A DNA stretch of 64,000 nt from Streptomyces sp. Go-475 (GCF_003330845.1 NZ_CP026121.1:4755501-4819500), one strand, 5' to 3'; counted from the first letter of the stretch, positions 36,608 to 45,299 are shown. Notes: a model not told the origin generated them from the letters alone. Made by a program: numbers and translations.

Positions 36608-36646
36608 CGCGAGTATCCCGCGCGGGGCACGCGCGGGATACTCGCG
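36608..36646 (+). terminator. 16-bp perfect hairpin after holB
   Basis: CGCGAGTATCCCGCGC at 36608-36623 pairs perfectly with GCGCGGGATACTCGCG at 36631-36646 around the 7-nt loop GGGGCAC. It is 33 nt past the holB stop. Confidence 0.88.
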
Positions 36647-36737
36647 GGATTGAAGCGCGTGATGGACGGCGTCACTCGTACGAGGCACGACACGCACGCA
36701 GGGCATCCATTCCGTCGCGCAGAGTTACGCTCACTGG

Positions 36738-38408
36738 ATGTACACAAGGCGTACCCCCCGCACCGCCTCGGCCCCGACCGCTTCGGCCTCCACCGCCTCG
36801 GCCCCCCGCTCCGGCGGCCTCCACCGCCGGGCCCGCAGCGGAGCCAGGACCGCGGCCGGCCTCCTCGCCACGGCCGCGCTGCTCGTCTCCGCCTGCTCCT
36901 CCGGAAGCTCGACGACGGCCACCGCGTCCGCCGCCTCCGCGGCGGCCGACACGGCCGTCCTCGTCGCGCTGCCGCGGCCCGTCCCCGCGGCGCTCTCGCC
37001 GTACTACCGGCAGAAGCCGGCCTGGCGCGGCTGCGGCGTCCCGGGCTTCGAGTGCGCCACGGTCAAGGCACCGCTCGACTACGACAAGCCGTCCGGCGGC
37101 GACGTCCGGCTCGCCGTCGCCCGCAAGAAGGCCACCGGCCCGGGCGCGCGGCTCGGCTCGCTGCTGGTGAACCCCGGCGGGCCCGGCGGCTCGGCGATCG
37201 GCTACGTGCAGGCGTACGCGGGCATCGGCTATCCGTCCGAGGTACGGGCCCGCTACGACATGGTGGCGGTCGACCCGCGCGGCGTGGCCCGCAGCGAGCC
37301 CGTCGAGTGCCTGGACGGGCCGGAGATGGACGCGTACACGCAGACGGACGCCACGCCCGACGACGCGAAGGAGACCGACGGGCTGGTCGCGGCGTACCGG
37401 ACGTTCGCCGAGGGCTGCGGCGCGGACGCGCCCAGGCTGCTGCGCCATGTGTCGACGGTGGAGGCGGCCCGGGACATGGACATCGTGCGGGCGGCGCTCG
37501 GCGACGAGAAGCTCAACTTCGTCGGCGCCTCCTACGGGACCTTCCTCGGCGCGACGTACGCCGGGCTCTTCCCGCAGCGGACGGGCCGACTGGTGCTGGA
37601 CGGCGCGATGGACCCGTCGCTGCCCGCCCGGCGGCTGAACCTCGAGCAGACGGCGGGCTTCGAGACGGCGTTCCGCTCGTTCGCCCGGGACTGCGTACGG
37701 CAGCCCGACTGCCCGCTGGGCGGCGCGGGCACCTCGCCCGGGAAGGCCGGCGAGAACCTGAAGGCGTTCTTCGAGAAGCTGGACGCGCGCCCCGTCCCGA
37801 CCGGTGACGCCGACGGCCGCAAGCTGACCGAGTCGCTGGCCACGACCGGCGTGATCGCCGCCATGTACGACGAGGGCGCCTGGCAGCAACTGCGCGAGGC
37901 GCTGACGTCCGCGATGAAGAAGAACGACGGCTCCGGACTCCTCGCCCTGTCCGACGGCTACTACGAGCGGGACCCCGACGGCCGCTACAGCAACCTGATG
38001 TTCGCCAACGCGGCGGTGAACTGCCTGGACCTGCCGCCCGCCTTCGACACCCCCGACGAGGTGCGCAGGTCCCTCGCCGCGTTCCAGAAGGCGTCCCCGG
38101 TCTTCGGTGAGGGTCTGGCCTGGGCCGCCCTCAACTGCGCGTACTGGCCCGTGCGGGCCACGGGCGAGCCGCACCGCATCGAGGCCAAGGGGGCGGCGCC
38201 CATCGTCGTGGTCGGCACCACCCGCGACCCGGCGACGCCGTACCGCTGGGCCGAGGCCCTGGCCGGCCAGCTCTCCTCGGCCCGCCTGCTCACCTACGAG
38301 GGCGACGGCCACACGGCCTACGGCCGCGGCAGTTCCTGCATCGACTCCACGATCAACGCGTACCTGCTCCGCGGCACCCCGCCGCAGGACGGAAAGCGCT
38401 GCTCATAG
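36738..38408 (+). CDS. Secreted TAP-like alpha/beta hydrolase (lipoprotein)
   Basis: A 556-aa tripeptidyl-aminopeptidase-like (SlpD/SlpE type) alpha/beta hydrolase. The Thr/Ala/Ser-rich N-terminus leads to TAAGLLATAALLVSACSS, a lipobox with Cys near residue 54. The oxyanion segment is LLVNPGGPGGSAIGY, the nucleophile is Ser in FVGASYGTFLGATYAG, and the acid and His lie in the TAP-like C-terminal domain (VVVGTTRDPATP and YEGDGHTAYG). It releases peptides from the N-terminus of proteins outside the cell. ATG at 36738 is the only good start. A second enzyme of the family lies past the tRNA. Confidence 0.88.
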   Translation: MYTRRTPRTASAPTASASTASAPRSGGLHRRARSGARTAAGLLATAALLVSACSSGSSTTATASAASAAADTAVLVALPRPVPAALSPYYRQKPAWRGCGVPGFECATVKAPLDYDKPSGGDVRLAVARKKATGPGARLGSLLVNPGGPGGSAIGYVQAYAGIGYPSEVRARYDMVAVDPRGVARSEPVECLDGPEMDAYTQTDATPDDAKETDGLVAAYRTFAEGCGADAPRLLRHVSTVEAARDMDIVRAALGDEKLNFVGASYGTFLGATYAGLFPQRTGRLVLDGAMDPSLPARRLNLEQTAGFETAFRSFARDCVRQPDCPLGGAGTSPGKAGENLKAFFEKLDARPVPTGDADGRKLTESLATTGVIAAMYDEGAWQQLREALTSAMKKNDGSGLLALSDGYYERDPDGRYSNLMFANAAVNCLDLPPAFDTPDEVRRSLAAFQKASPVFGEGLAWAALNCAYWPVRATGEPHRIEAKGAAPIVVVGTTRDPATPYRWAEALAGQLSSARLLTYEGDGHTAYGRGSSCIDSTINAYLLRGTPPQDGKRCS

Positions 38409-38420
38409 CCGTTGCGCCCG

Positions 38421-38445
38421 GCCCCGGAGGGCTCCCCTCCGGGGC
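38421..38445 (+). terminator. Terminator hairpin after the TAP-like lipoprotein gene
   Basis: GCCCCGGAGGG at 38421-38431 pairs with CCCTCCGGGGC at 38435-38445 over a 3-nt loop. It begins 13 nt after the stop codon. Confidence 0.8.
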
Positions 38446-38516
38446 TGGTACGGAGCACCCCCGGAAACTGTGTAGACTTACCGTCGTTGCTGATCGCACC
38501 ATAGTGCGGACGGCGC

Positions 38517-38593
38517 GCCGCCTTAGCTCAGATGGCCAGAGCAACGCACTCGTAATGCGTAGGTCTCGGGTTCGAATCCCGAAGGCGGCTCCA
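38517..38593 (+). tRNA. tRNA-Thr (anticodon CGU)
   Basis: A complete cloverleaf. The acceptor GCCGCCT (38517-38523) pairs with AGGCGGC (38583-38589), discriminator T at 38590, and CCA is encoded at 38591-38593. The D arm is GCTC-AGATGGCCA-GAGC. The anticodon stem is ACGCA/TGCGT with loop CTCGTAA, giving anticodon CGT. The T arm is TCGGG-TTCGAAT-CCCGA. It reads ACG codons. Confidence 0.95.
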
Positions 38594-38598
38594 TGGTG

Positions 38599-38641
38599 AA
38601 CCCCAGGTCAGGTCTCTGACCTGGGGTTTCTTGTTTTCTTT
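38599..38641 (+). terminator. Strong intrinsic terminator of tRNA-Thr
   Basis: AACCCCAGGTCAG (38599-38611) pairs with CTGACCTGGGGTT (38616-38628) over the loop GTCT, then a U-rich tail TCTTGTTTTCTTT follows. This is the most canonical rho-independent terminator in the window. Confidence 0.93.
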
Positions 38642-38715
38642 GACCTTGGAATCTCTGCAAATCGGGCACTGCCGTGCGGCGGGGGCGCAGTCCTTTCCGT
38701 CGCTGTGCTCGCGCG

Positions 38716-40182
38716 TTACGGAGTGGCCTTGCAGGTCACGTCCTTCGCCGGCAGCTTGCCGGTGGTCAGGTAGGCCGTGGCCGTCTTGTCCGCGCACGAC
38801 CTGCGGCCGTAGATGCCGTGTCCGACGCCTCCGGCGACCGTGACCATCTTCGAGCCCTTCAACACACGGTGCAGGCCCTCAGCGCCGCTCAACGGGGTCT
38901 GGGAATCCCACTGGTTCTGCAGGATCAGCGCCCCGGCCGTGTTGTCGATCTTGGTGGCGGGCTCACCGCCGGTCGTCTTCCAGAACGCGCACGGCTTGAT
39001 GTGGGACGCGATGTCGCCGTACAGCGGGTACCTGCCCTTGTCCCGGAGCGCGTCGCTGCGGTACCGCTCGGGATCGCGCGGCCAGTCACGGCCGGTGTCG
39101 CCACAGACGACGCTCCACAGGCCGGTGACCTCGTTGTCCCCGGACTCGGTGGGCGAGTCGGACAAGCCCCTCTCCTCGGCGGCCTTCTTCAACTCGACGA
39201 CCATCTCGGCGCCTTCGCGCGCGTCGTAGAACATGGCACGGCTCTCGGCGCGGACGTCAGCACCGGTCAGCTCACTCCCGTCGAAGTCGATCGGCTTGCG
39301 GTCGGCGCGGGCGACCAGGTCGTAGAAGGTCTGGCGGACCGCCTCGGGGGTCTTCCCCAGCCTGTACGTGGAGTTGTGCCGGGCGGTCCACTTGGTCCAC
39401 CTGGTGAAGGCGGACTCGCTGTCCTGTGCCCAGAGCTGGAACACGCCGCGCCAGAGCCGGGCCGGGTCGACGGCGCTGTCCAGCACGAAGCGGTCGGAGC
39501 GCTGGGGGAACAGCTGCGTGTAGACCGCGCCCAGGTAGGTGCCGTACGAGAGTTCCAGGTAGGAGATCTTCTTCTCGCCGAGTACGGCACGGATCACGTC
39601 CATGTCCCGGGCGGTGTTGCGGGTGGTGATGTGGCGCAGCTTGTCGCCCTGCTTGGCGTAGCACTTCTCGGCGAAGGTGCGGGCCCACTTCACGTCCTTG
39701 GCGAACGTCCCGGCCTTGTAGGCCCGTTCCCACTTCTGTTCCCGGGGCGTCAGACCGCAGTCGACGGGAGAGCTCCGGCCGATGCCGCGCGGGTCGAAGC
39801 CTACGAGGTCGTACTTGCGCCGCACGGCCTTCGGCAGCAGCTCGTTCGCCATCAGTTCCGGCACGTCGATGCCCGGACTGCCCGGGCCGCCCGGGTTGAG
39901 CAGGAGCACACCGTGACGCTCGTTCCTGGTGCTCGTCTTCCACCTCGATATCGCGAGGTCGAGCTTCTTGCCGCCCGGGCGGCTGTAGTCGAGCGGCACC
40001 TTGATCGTGGCGCACTGGTAGGCCGCCGGCTGCTCACTGGCGCAGCGGTGCCAGGCCGGCTTCTGCGACACGTACTGGCTCAGGTGATCCTCCGCGGCGG
40101 GCGCCGTGGGCAGTGCGAGCGCGGAAAACACGGTGGCGGTGGTGGCGGCCGCCAGGAGAAGAGCTATGCGACTGCTTCGCAC
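38716..40182 (-). CDS. Secreted TAP-like alpha/beta hydrolase
   Basis: A 488-aa tripeptidyl-aminopeptidase-like enzyme with a Sec signal peptide (RSSRIALLLAAATTATVFSALALPTAPA) and probable signal peptidase I cleavage after an Ala near residue 30. VLLLNPGGPGSPGIDV is the oxyanion loop. The Ser nucleophile is in YLELSYGTYLGAVYTQ, the acid is in LQNQWDSQTPL, and the His is in GGVGHGIYG. It resembles the 36738 gene but lacks its lipobox, so it should be released from the cell. The start is GTG at 40182; the RBS is weak (GAGGG about 12 nt upstream). It is convergent with the tRNA. Confidence 0.87.
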   Translation of the reverse strand: MRSSRIALLLAAATTATVFSALALPTAPAAEDHLSQYVSQKPAWHRCASEQPAAYQCATIKVPLDYSRPGGKKLDLAISRWKTSTRNERHGVLLLNPGGPGSPGIDVPELMANELLPKAVRRKYDLVGFDPRGIGRSSPVDCGLTPREQKWERAYKAGTFAKDVKWARTFAEKCYAKQGDKLRHITTRNTARDMDVIRAVLGEKKISYLELSYGTYLGAVYTQLFPQRSDRFVLDSAVDPARLWRGVFQLWAQDSESAFTRWTKWTARHNSTYRLGKTPEAVRQTFYDLVARADRKPIDFDGSELTGADVRAESRAMFYDAREGAEMVVELKKAAEERGLSDSPTESGDNEVTGLWSVVCGDTGRDWPRDPERYRSDALRDKGRYPLYGDIASHIKPCAFWKTTGGEPATKIDNTAGALILQNQWDSQTPLSGAEGLHRVLKGSKMVTVAGGVGHGIYGRRSCADKTATAYLTTGKLPAKDVTCKATP

Positions 40183-40514
40183 GGGGAGAAGGTGCCCTCG
40201 GCCGGCCCGGTGGCATCGACGGATGCCGTGAGGGTGCGCAGCCGTGCCCCGGCCTGCCTGAGACCTCAGTCAGTTGCACTAGCAAGTGCATCGAGCCCTT
40301 TACTCGTTGTCACGTACTCGATAACCGCTGAACACCCCATGCTGCCGCGCGGTTCACCCTGCGCACGACGGAGGCACGGCATCTCCATGCCGTAGCAGTT
40401 CTGTGCTGCCGCGAACCTCGGCGCGCGTTACGCCCTCTCTCCCGACGGAACGGAAGGCTCGCGGGCAACACGCGCGAGCCAGGAACAAGCAACCAAGGAA
40501 TCAAGGAACCACAC
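40183..40514. other. Divergent intergenic region
   Basis: There is no gene in these 332 bases. It should contain the promoters of the TAP-like gene (minus) and of the secreted protein (plus). A palindrome at 40275-40290 is listed separately. Confidence 0.5.
40275..40290. promoter_or_regulatory. Palindromic operator candidate
   Basis: TGCACT at 40275-40280 is the inverse of AGTGCA at 40285-40290, separated by AGCA, in a locally AT-rich stretch about 95 nt upstream of the TAP-like start. Length and symmetry fit a dimeric repressor site. No regulator can be assigned. Confidence 0.4.
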
Positions 40515-40964
40515 ATGCGAACGTCACTGGTCCGCCGCGGTGCCGTCGCGGCCGCGGTAGCGACCGTCCTCGGTCTCGCGACCGCCTACACCGCCGATGC
40601 CACCACCGACGCCGCCACCGCGAGGGCCGCCGCCCCCGCCGGCACGTACCTGCTGATGGTCAAGCCGCCGAAGCCGGCGGACACGAAGCATCAGATCAGG
40701 GGCGTCGAGCTGTACCGCGTGCCCCCACAGGGAACCGAGTCCGGCGGGCATGCGAAGAAGCTCAGCGGCTGCATCCCGCTCGCCAAGTACCCCGAGTACA
40801 CCAACACCCACCTGCACGTGCGCCGCGGCGACGCGATCGAGGCCCAGCTGTTCTCGAAGTGCGAAGCCGGCAAGGGCCGCGGAAACATGGGCGGCACCGT
40901 GCTGTGGGGAGCGACGTCGAAGAACATCAAGCAGCACAAGATCTTCTTCGACCTCGGCCAGTGA
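40515..40964 (+). CDS. Small secreted protein of unknown family
   Basis: A 149-aa protein with a Sec signal peptide: RTSLVRRGAVAAAVATVLGLATAYTADA, cleavage probably after an Ala around residues 28-42. The mature part begins APAGTYLLMVKPPKP and looks beta-rich. It has two cysteines (LSGCIPL and FSKCEAG) that could form a disulfide. Position next to a secreted peptidase suggests an extracellular role, perhaps an inhibitor, but it does not show the subtilisin-inhibitor motif. No family was recognised. Confidence 0.65.
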   Translation: MRTSLVRRGAVAAAVATVLGLATAYTADATTDAATARAAAPAGTYLLMVKPPKPADTKHQIRGVELYRVPPQGTESGGHAKKLSGCIPLAKYPEYTNTHLHVRRGDAIEAQLFSKCEAGKGRGNMGGTVLWGATSKNIKQHKIFFDLGQ

Positions 40965-40993
40965 GTGGCCCGGCCCGGTAGGCCGTGATCCCG

Positions 40994-41044
40994 CGCACCG
41001 GTCCCGGGGGCAGAGGCCCGGGACAAGGCCCCGGAGCCGGTGCG
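40994..41044 (+). terminator. Imperfect long hairpin after the small secreted gene
   Basis: CGCACCGG (40994-41001) pairs with CCGGTGCG (41037-41044), and inside it GTCCCGGG (41001-41008) pairs with CCCGGGAC (41017-41024). It is 30 nt after the stop codon, between convergent genes. Confidence 0.6.
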
Positions 41045-41077
41045 CTGCGGCAGCCCGCGCCCGCGCCCGCGTCGCGT

Positions 41078-41653
41078 TCACTGCCCGGTGCGTGGGGCGG
41101 GTGATCTGCGGGCGAAATGAGGTCCCGCCCAACCGGTGGCGGCCACCACCTCCCGCGCGATGTCCACGACGAGCCGTCCGTCCGTCGCCACTCGCACGGT
41201 CCCTGCGGGGGCCCGCTGGTCCAGGAGCCGCGCCTTGCGGATACTTCCTTCCAGCTCCTGCTTCAACTCTGAGCCGAGTTCTCGTCCCGCCAGCCGCTCG
41301 CGGGCGGTGGCATCGGAGGCCGTGAGCAGGACTCGTACGATCCCCACTCCGGTCCCCATGGCACGCTCGAACATGCCCGTCGCCTCCGGCAGCACACTCA
41401 TCGTGTTCGTGTAGATCAGGCGTCGGTAGCCGTGCCGGGCGAAGTTCGCCCACACGGCGGTCAGATTGCTCTCGGTGATCTCCGCGCGGTGGGGGTCTCC
41501 CTTCGGGGCCGGATGCACCTGCCCCATGAAGTCGCCATCGATGATCGCGTGAGCGACCGCCTCGGACCGCAGCAGCGCCGAAACCTCCCACCCCACAGTC
41601 GTCTTACCGACTCCAGCTCGTCCTCCGATGAGCAGTACTTCCGCGTGATCCAT
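41078..41653 (-). CDS. Small P-loop ATP-binding protein (kinase-like)
   Basis: A 191-aa cytosolic protein with Walker A IGGRAGVGKTTVGWEV at the N-terminus and AIIDGDFMGQ after it, the pattern of small nucleotide or adenylyl-sulfate-type kinases and AAA-like ATPases. RVLLTASDATARERLAGRELG resembles the lid/R-rich segment of such kinases. The substrate is unknown. It stands between convergent genes, 95 nt before the HNH gene stop. Confidence 0.7.
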   Translation of the reverse strand: MDHAEVLLIGGRAGVGKTTVGWEVSALLRSEAVAHAIIDGDFMGQVHPAPKGDPHRAEITESNLTAVWANFARHGYRRLIYTNTMSVLPEATGMFERAMGTGVGIVRVLLTASDATARERLAGRELGSELKQELEGSIRKARLLDQRAPAGTVRVATDGRLVVDIAREVVAATGWAGPHFARRSPAPRTGQ

Positions 41654-41748
41654 GGGGGCAGCGTGCCGGCGAGCGGCCGCCTCATGCGACCGGTATCGAT
41701 CCGGCCGATCCCCGCGCCGCCCACGCGATCACGTCTACGGCTGGAGTG

Positions 41749-42771
41749 CTAGAACGGCAGATTGAAATCGGTCCTGTTCGGGCGGCCGGTGATGTCTGCC
41801 GCCAGTCGCAATCTGGCGACATGGTAGGCCCACGCGTGTGTGGAGGCCTTCTTCTCGACGCCGAAGTGCCGGCCGGTAGCCTTGTCGAGGACATGGTGGT
41901 ATTCGGCGATGAGCTCCCAGGATGTCGCCGAGAAGTCGTCGTCGGTCCATCCGTACAGATGTCGTAGTTCGAACTGTACAGATTCCAGGAAGCTCATCTC
42001 GCCGCGATCCAGTGGTTCGACTCTCCCGCCGGTGGACAGGACCCAGCTCTTGATCTTCTCCGGTGCGCGAGTCCATTTGCTGCCGGAGTCGCGGATTTCC
42101 GCGTAGTCCACCCATGCCCAAAAGGCTTCCGCGTCTGCGATGTCCGGAGCTTGTCTGTGATGCTCGCGGCACAGCAGTGCGAAATTGCGCACGTCCATCG
42201 AGCCTCCCAGTGACGTCGGGACCACGTGGGCTCGCTCGACGGGGGAGTTCCAGCAGATCAAGCACTCTTCGCTGATCCCCAGGTACTCCATGATCGCTCT
42301 TTTGGAAGGGGGTGTCTTCCTGCTGTCCGCTTCGGCTTCCCGCTTCCTCAGCGGCAGTGACTCGATGTCGTACCAGAAGGACTTTCCCTCCCCCTCCGGG
42401 TAGCCTATGTGCATTTCCTGGGGTACGCGATTGTCCTGTCGTCTTTTGTTCTTCCAGCTGTACAAGGGAGTGTGCAGCTCGGTCAGATATGGCAGCGCTT
42501 TTTCGGGGAGGAAGTTCTCGATCATCTCCCATGAGTCGCGGTCGTAGCCGCCGGCGCTGTTGCGGTGTCCTTGCACGTCGAAGTAGAGAAGGCGTGGCGC
42601 GTTGGGTGCCTTTTGTTGTGCGCTCCATATGACCTCGAAGATGCGGGGCGCGCAGCGTTCGAAGTTTTCGTACACGGCCATGTCGTGGTACAGGGCCACG
42701 GGTTTGATGGTGTCCGGACGCTTCCGCTGCGTCTTCTTCGTGCTCTTTCTGGTGCTCTTCTTTTTTGGCAT
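41749..42771 (-). CDS. HNH endonuclease
   Basis: A 340-aa protein starting with a Lys/Arg/Ser/Thr-rich tail (MPKKKSTRKSTKKTQRKRP). The HNH core at about residues 170-208 reads EECLICWNSPVERAHVVPTS, then FALLCREHHRQAPD, with Cys-x2-Cys, AHV and HH positions for a metal-bound nuclease fold. The regions flanking the core match no family I recognise. Base composition is clearly less GC-rich than its neighbours, suggesting horizontal acquisition. It is next to a P-loop gene but with no toxin-antitoxin or phage partner visible. Confidence 0.75.
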   Translation of the reverse strand: MPKKKSTRKSTKKTQRKRPDTIKPVALYHDMAVYENFERCAPRIFEVIWSAQQKAPNAPRLLYFDVQGHRNSAGGYDRDSWEMIENFLPEKALPYLTELHTPLYSWKNKRRQDNRVPQEMHIGYPEGEGKSFWYDIESLPLRKREAEADSRKTPPSKRAIMEYLGISEECLICWNSPVERAHVVPTSLGGSMDVRNFALLCREHHRQAPDIADAEAFWAWVDYAEIRDSGSKWTRAPEKIKSWVLSTGGRVEPLDRGEMSFLESVQFELRHLYGWTDDDFSATSWELIAEYHHVLDKATGRHFGVEKKASTHAWAYHVARLRLAADITGRPNRTDFNLPF

Positions 42772-42837
42772 GTTCCCCCCGGGCGTGACCTTGAGCTCAG
42801 TAGCATGCCAGTGACCACTGACAAGCCCGGGAACCCT

Positions 42838-44145
42838 TCACTTCGCCGCGGAAGACAGAGACGGCTCCCGCACCCCCACCCCCCGCACCCGCAGCGTCAG
42901 CGGTGCCGCAGCCCCGGCCGCGGCGAACAGGGCGCCCAGGGCCAGCCAGCCCTCCCGGGGGTGGTCGCCGAGGCAGAGGAGGGCGATCAGGGCCGGGGCG
43001 ACCGCCGTCGCGGCGCCGCGGCCCAGGGAGAAGAAGCCCTGGTACTGGCCGTGCATGCCCTCCGGGGCCAGGTTGAAGCTCAGGCCGAAGGAGCCTGCCG
43101 ACAGCCACAGTTCGCCGAAGGTGAGCGCGGCGGCGAACAGCAGGAGCAGGACCGTCGCCTGCCAGCCGCCCATCCCGCCGGTGAACGCGACCAGCGCGCA
43201 CGCGGCGAGCAGGGCGATCCCCGAGTTGCGGCACATGCGGGCGGCCCGGCGGTCGTCCTCGGCGCCGCGGCTGAACCGGATCTGCAGGCAGATCACCATC
43301 ACCGTGTTGACGGCGACGATGCCCGACACCAGGACCGGCGGCGCCTCGGTGTGCTGGAGCACCCACAGCGGCACGGCGAACGACAGCACCTGCGCCTGCA
43401 GGGACAGCACACCGCAGATCAGGGTGACGGCGGCGTACCGCCGGTCGCGCAGCACCTGCCAGCCGGAACCGGTGCGCTCCGCCTTCCCGGCCGGACGGGT
43501 CTCGCGCGCCGGCAGCCACCGCAGCGGCAGCGCCGCGCCCGGGTAGGTCAGCGCCGTGCACCACAGCAGGGCCACGTACCCGGCCTCGGTGTCGGCCTGG
43601 ATGACCAGCGCCGAGGCCGCCGCGCCGACGGTGATGCCGATGTTGGTCACCACCCGCAGGTAGGCCCGCAGCCGTACCCTCCCCCACGCTCGAACGCCCT
43701 CGCGCGGGGGGACCCCCACGGCGCCCTCCCCGACCGTGGCGACCAGCGCGCCGCGGGCCGCCGTGCTGCCCTGCTCGGCCAGGAGGAAGACCAGGATCAG
43801 CGCGAGGAACGCCGGGAAGGTGCGGGCGAAGGCCAGCGCGGCCATCGTGGCGAACTGGACGCCGAGCAGGACGGTGTACGTGCGCCGGGGGCCGAACCGG
43901 TCCGCCAGCCTGCCCAGCGGTACGGCACCGGCCAGCGCCACGATCCCGGCGACGGTGAGACCGGAGGCCACCTGGTGGACGGGCAGTCCGACGACCCGGG
44001 TGAAGAACAGGGTGCTGGTGGTCAGGTAGAGCCCGCTGCCGACCGTCTTCACCAGCCAGGACAGGGCGAGCAGCCGGGGCTCGCCGGGAGGGGGCAGAGC
44101 GGCGTCGAGCAGGGCGCGCGTCCGGCTCCGGGCTGAGGTGCTCAT
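42838..44145 (-). CDS. MFS transporter, likely exporter of the cluster product
   Basis: A 435-aa major facilitator with about 12 transmembrane helices; LGRLADRFGPRRTYTVLLG is the MFS loop-2/3 signature. It is the last gene of the phosphonate operon and overlaps the upstream ATP-grasp gene by 4 nt, so it is probably part of the cluster as a self-resistance exporter. Around residues 142-154 the protein carries GVPPREGVRAWGR, coded by a palindromic Streptomyces repeat inserted in frame (see the repeat at 43679-43719). Confidence 0.85.
   Translation of the reverse strand: MSTSARSRTRALLDAALPPPGEPRLLALSWLVKTVGSGLYLTTSTLFFTRVVGLPVHQVASGLTVAGIVALAGAVPLGRLADRFGPRRTYTVLLGVQFATMAALAFARTFPAFLALILVFLLAEQGSTAARGALVATVGEGAVGVPPREGVRAWGRVRLRAYLRVVTNIGITVGAAASALVIQADTEAGYVALLWCTALTYPGAALPLRWLPARETRPAGKAERTGSGWQVLRDRRYAAVTLICGVLSLQAQVLSFAVPLWVLQHTEAPPVLVSGIVAVNTVMVICLQIRFSRGAEDDRRAARMCRNSGIALLAACALVAFTGGMGGWQATVLLLLFAAALTFGELWLSAGSFGLSFNLAPEGMHGQYQGFFSLGRGAATAVAPALIALLCLGDHPREGWLALGALFAAAGAAAPLTLRVRGVGVREPSLSSAAK
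43679..43719. repeat. Streptomyces small palindromic repeat inserted inside the MFS gene
   Basis: A 41-bp element beginning CTCCCCCACGCTCG and ending GGGGGGACCCCCAC has poly-C/poly-G arms around a CG-rich centre. It has the form of the short MITE-like repeat dispersed in Streptomyces genomes, usually between genes. Here it lies within the MFS coding sequence, adding about 13 codons without breaking the frame. Confidence 0.65.
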
Positions 44146-45299
44146 GCCGCGGGGACCGCCATCTCGTGCAGCCGCGCGATGAACGCCTCCGCCGCCGCCT
44201 CGTCCCCGGCCGTGAAGTACGCCTCCAGGCGCCCCGGACTGGCGCACTCCTCGGGCGTCAGCACCTCCAGCACACCGGGCACCGCCAGCACCCGTTCCCG
44301 CAGGCCGGGCAGCGCGGGCAGGCGGGTGCGGCCGACCGTCCCGGGGCGCGGTGCGCGGTCCGGGCGGCTGGGCGGCTCACCGGTCGAGACCCGGACGAAC
44401 TCCTCCCACAGGTCCACCCCGAAGGCGTGCCACCACATGCGGGAGATGCCCATGCCGCCCGGCCGTACCGCCACTTCGCCGATGACCGGTCCCGCCTCGG
44501 TGCGGAAAACCTCCAGGTGCGTCACCCCGGCCGGCAGGCCGAGCGCGGCGACCACCCGGCGGTGCAGGTCCAGCACGTCCCGCGAGAAGGGGTCCGTCTG
44601 GTCGGTGATGTACCCGCTGTTCAGGTTCGGCGAGGTGCGCAGCGGAGGGAGGAAGTAGCGGGAGAGGGCCGCGCGGGCCACCTCGCCGTCGTGGACGACG
44701 CCGTCGCAGTGGTACTCGTGCGTGAACCGCACCAGGCGCTCCACCTGGACGGGCAGCCGCTGCTCCGCGAGGTCGGCGAAGTCGCCCGCCCCGTGCCGTG
44801 CGGCGAACTCCTCGGGGGAGTCGACCCGGTAGGTGCACTTCGAGGCGGAGCCGAACACCGGCTTGATCATGACGGGCCAGCCGGTCCGCTCCGCCGCCCG
44901 GGGCACCTCGTCGACCGTGGCGGCCTGGGCGTGGTCCGTCACCGGGAGGCCGGCGGCGCGCAGCCTGTCCTTCATGGCCCGCTTGTGGGCGCCCCACAGG
45001 GACGCGTCGAAGCCGGGCCCGGGCACCCCGAGCAGGGCACGGACCAGGCCGGCCGCCACGACGCTCTTCTCGGTGGCCGCGACGACGTGGTCGACCGGTC
45101 CGTGCGCGGCGAGTTCGTACGCCGCCTGCTCGACCTGAGTCAGGTCGGCGAAGCTGTCGACGTACGCCACCTCGTGCCCCCGGTACAGGTCGGCGTAGAC
45201 CTTGCGGGTCATGACGCGGACGGTGACGTCCCGGCGGCGGGCCAGGGCTTGGAGGACCTCGGGCTTGTCCGAGTTGAGCAGGAGTACCTGCCGGGTCAC
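44142..45299 (-). CDS. ATP-grasp ligase 2 of the phosphonate cluster
   Basis: A 385-aa ATP-grasp enzyme from GTG 45299. WPVMIKPVFGSASKCTYRV is the ATP-binding loop, and THLEVFRTEAGPVIGEVAVRPGGMGI contains the metal-binding E-x-N/R region. Such enzymes join a carboxylate, activated as acyl phosphate, to an amine. It probably forms a peptide or amide bond on the phosphonate product. GTGA and ATGA overlaps tie it to both neighbours. Confidence 0.82.
   Translation of the reverse strand: MTRQVLLLNSDKPEVLQALARRRDVTVRVMTRKVYADLYRGHEVAYVDSFADLTQVEQAAYELAAHGPVDHVVAATEKSVVAAGLVRALLGVPGPGFDASLWGAHKRAMKDRLRAAGLPVTDHAQAATVDEVPRAAERTGWPVMIKPVFGSASKCTYRVDSPEEFAARHGAGDFADLAEQRLPVQVERLVRFTHEYHCDGVVHDGEVARAALSRYFLPPLRTSPNLNSGYITDQTDPFSRDVLDLHRRVVAALGLPAGVTHLEVFRTEAGPVIGEVAVRPGGMGISRMWWHAFGVDLWEEFVRVSTGEPPSRPDRAPRPGTVGRTRLPALPGLRERVLAVPGVLEVLTPEECASPGRLEAYFTAGDEAAAEAFIARLHEMAVPAA

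Noticed and set aside
42565..44136. A 523-aa plus-strand ORF opposite the MFS gene.
   Set aside because: It is Arg/Gly/Gln-rich antisense of a clear transporter.
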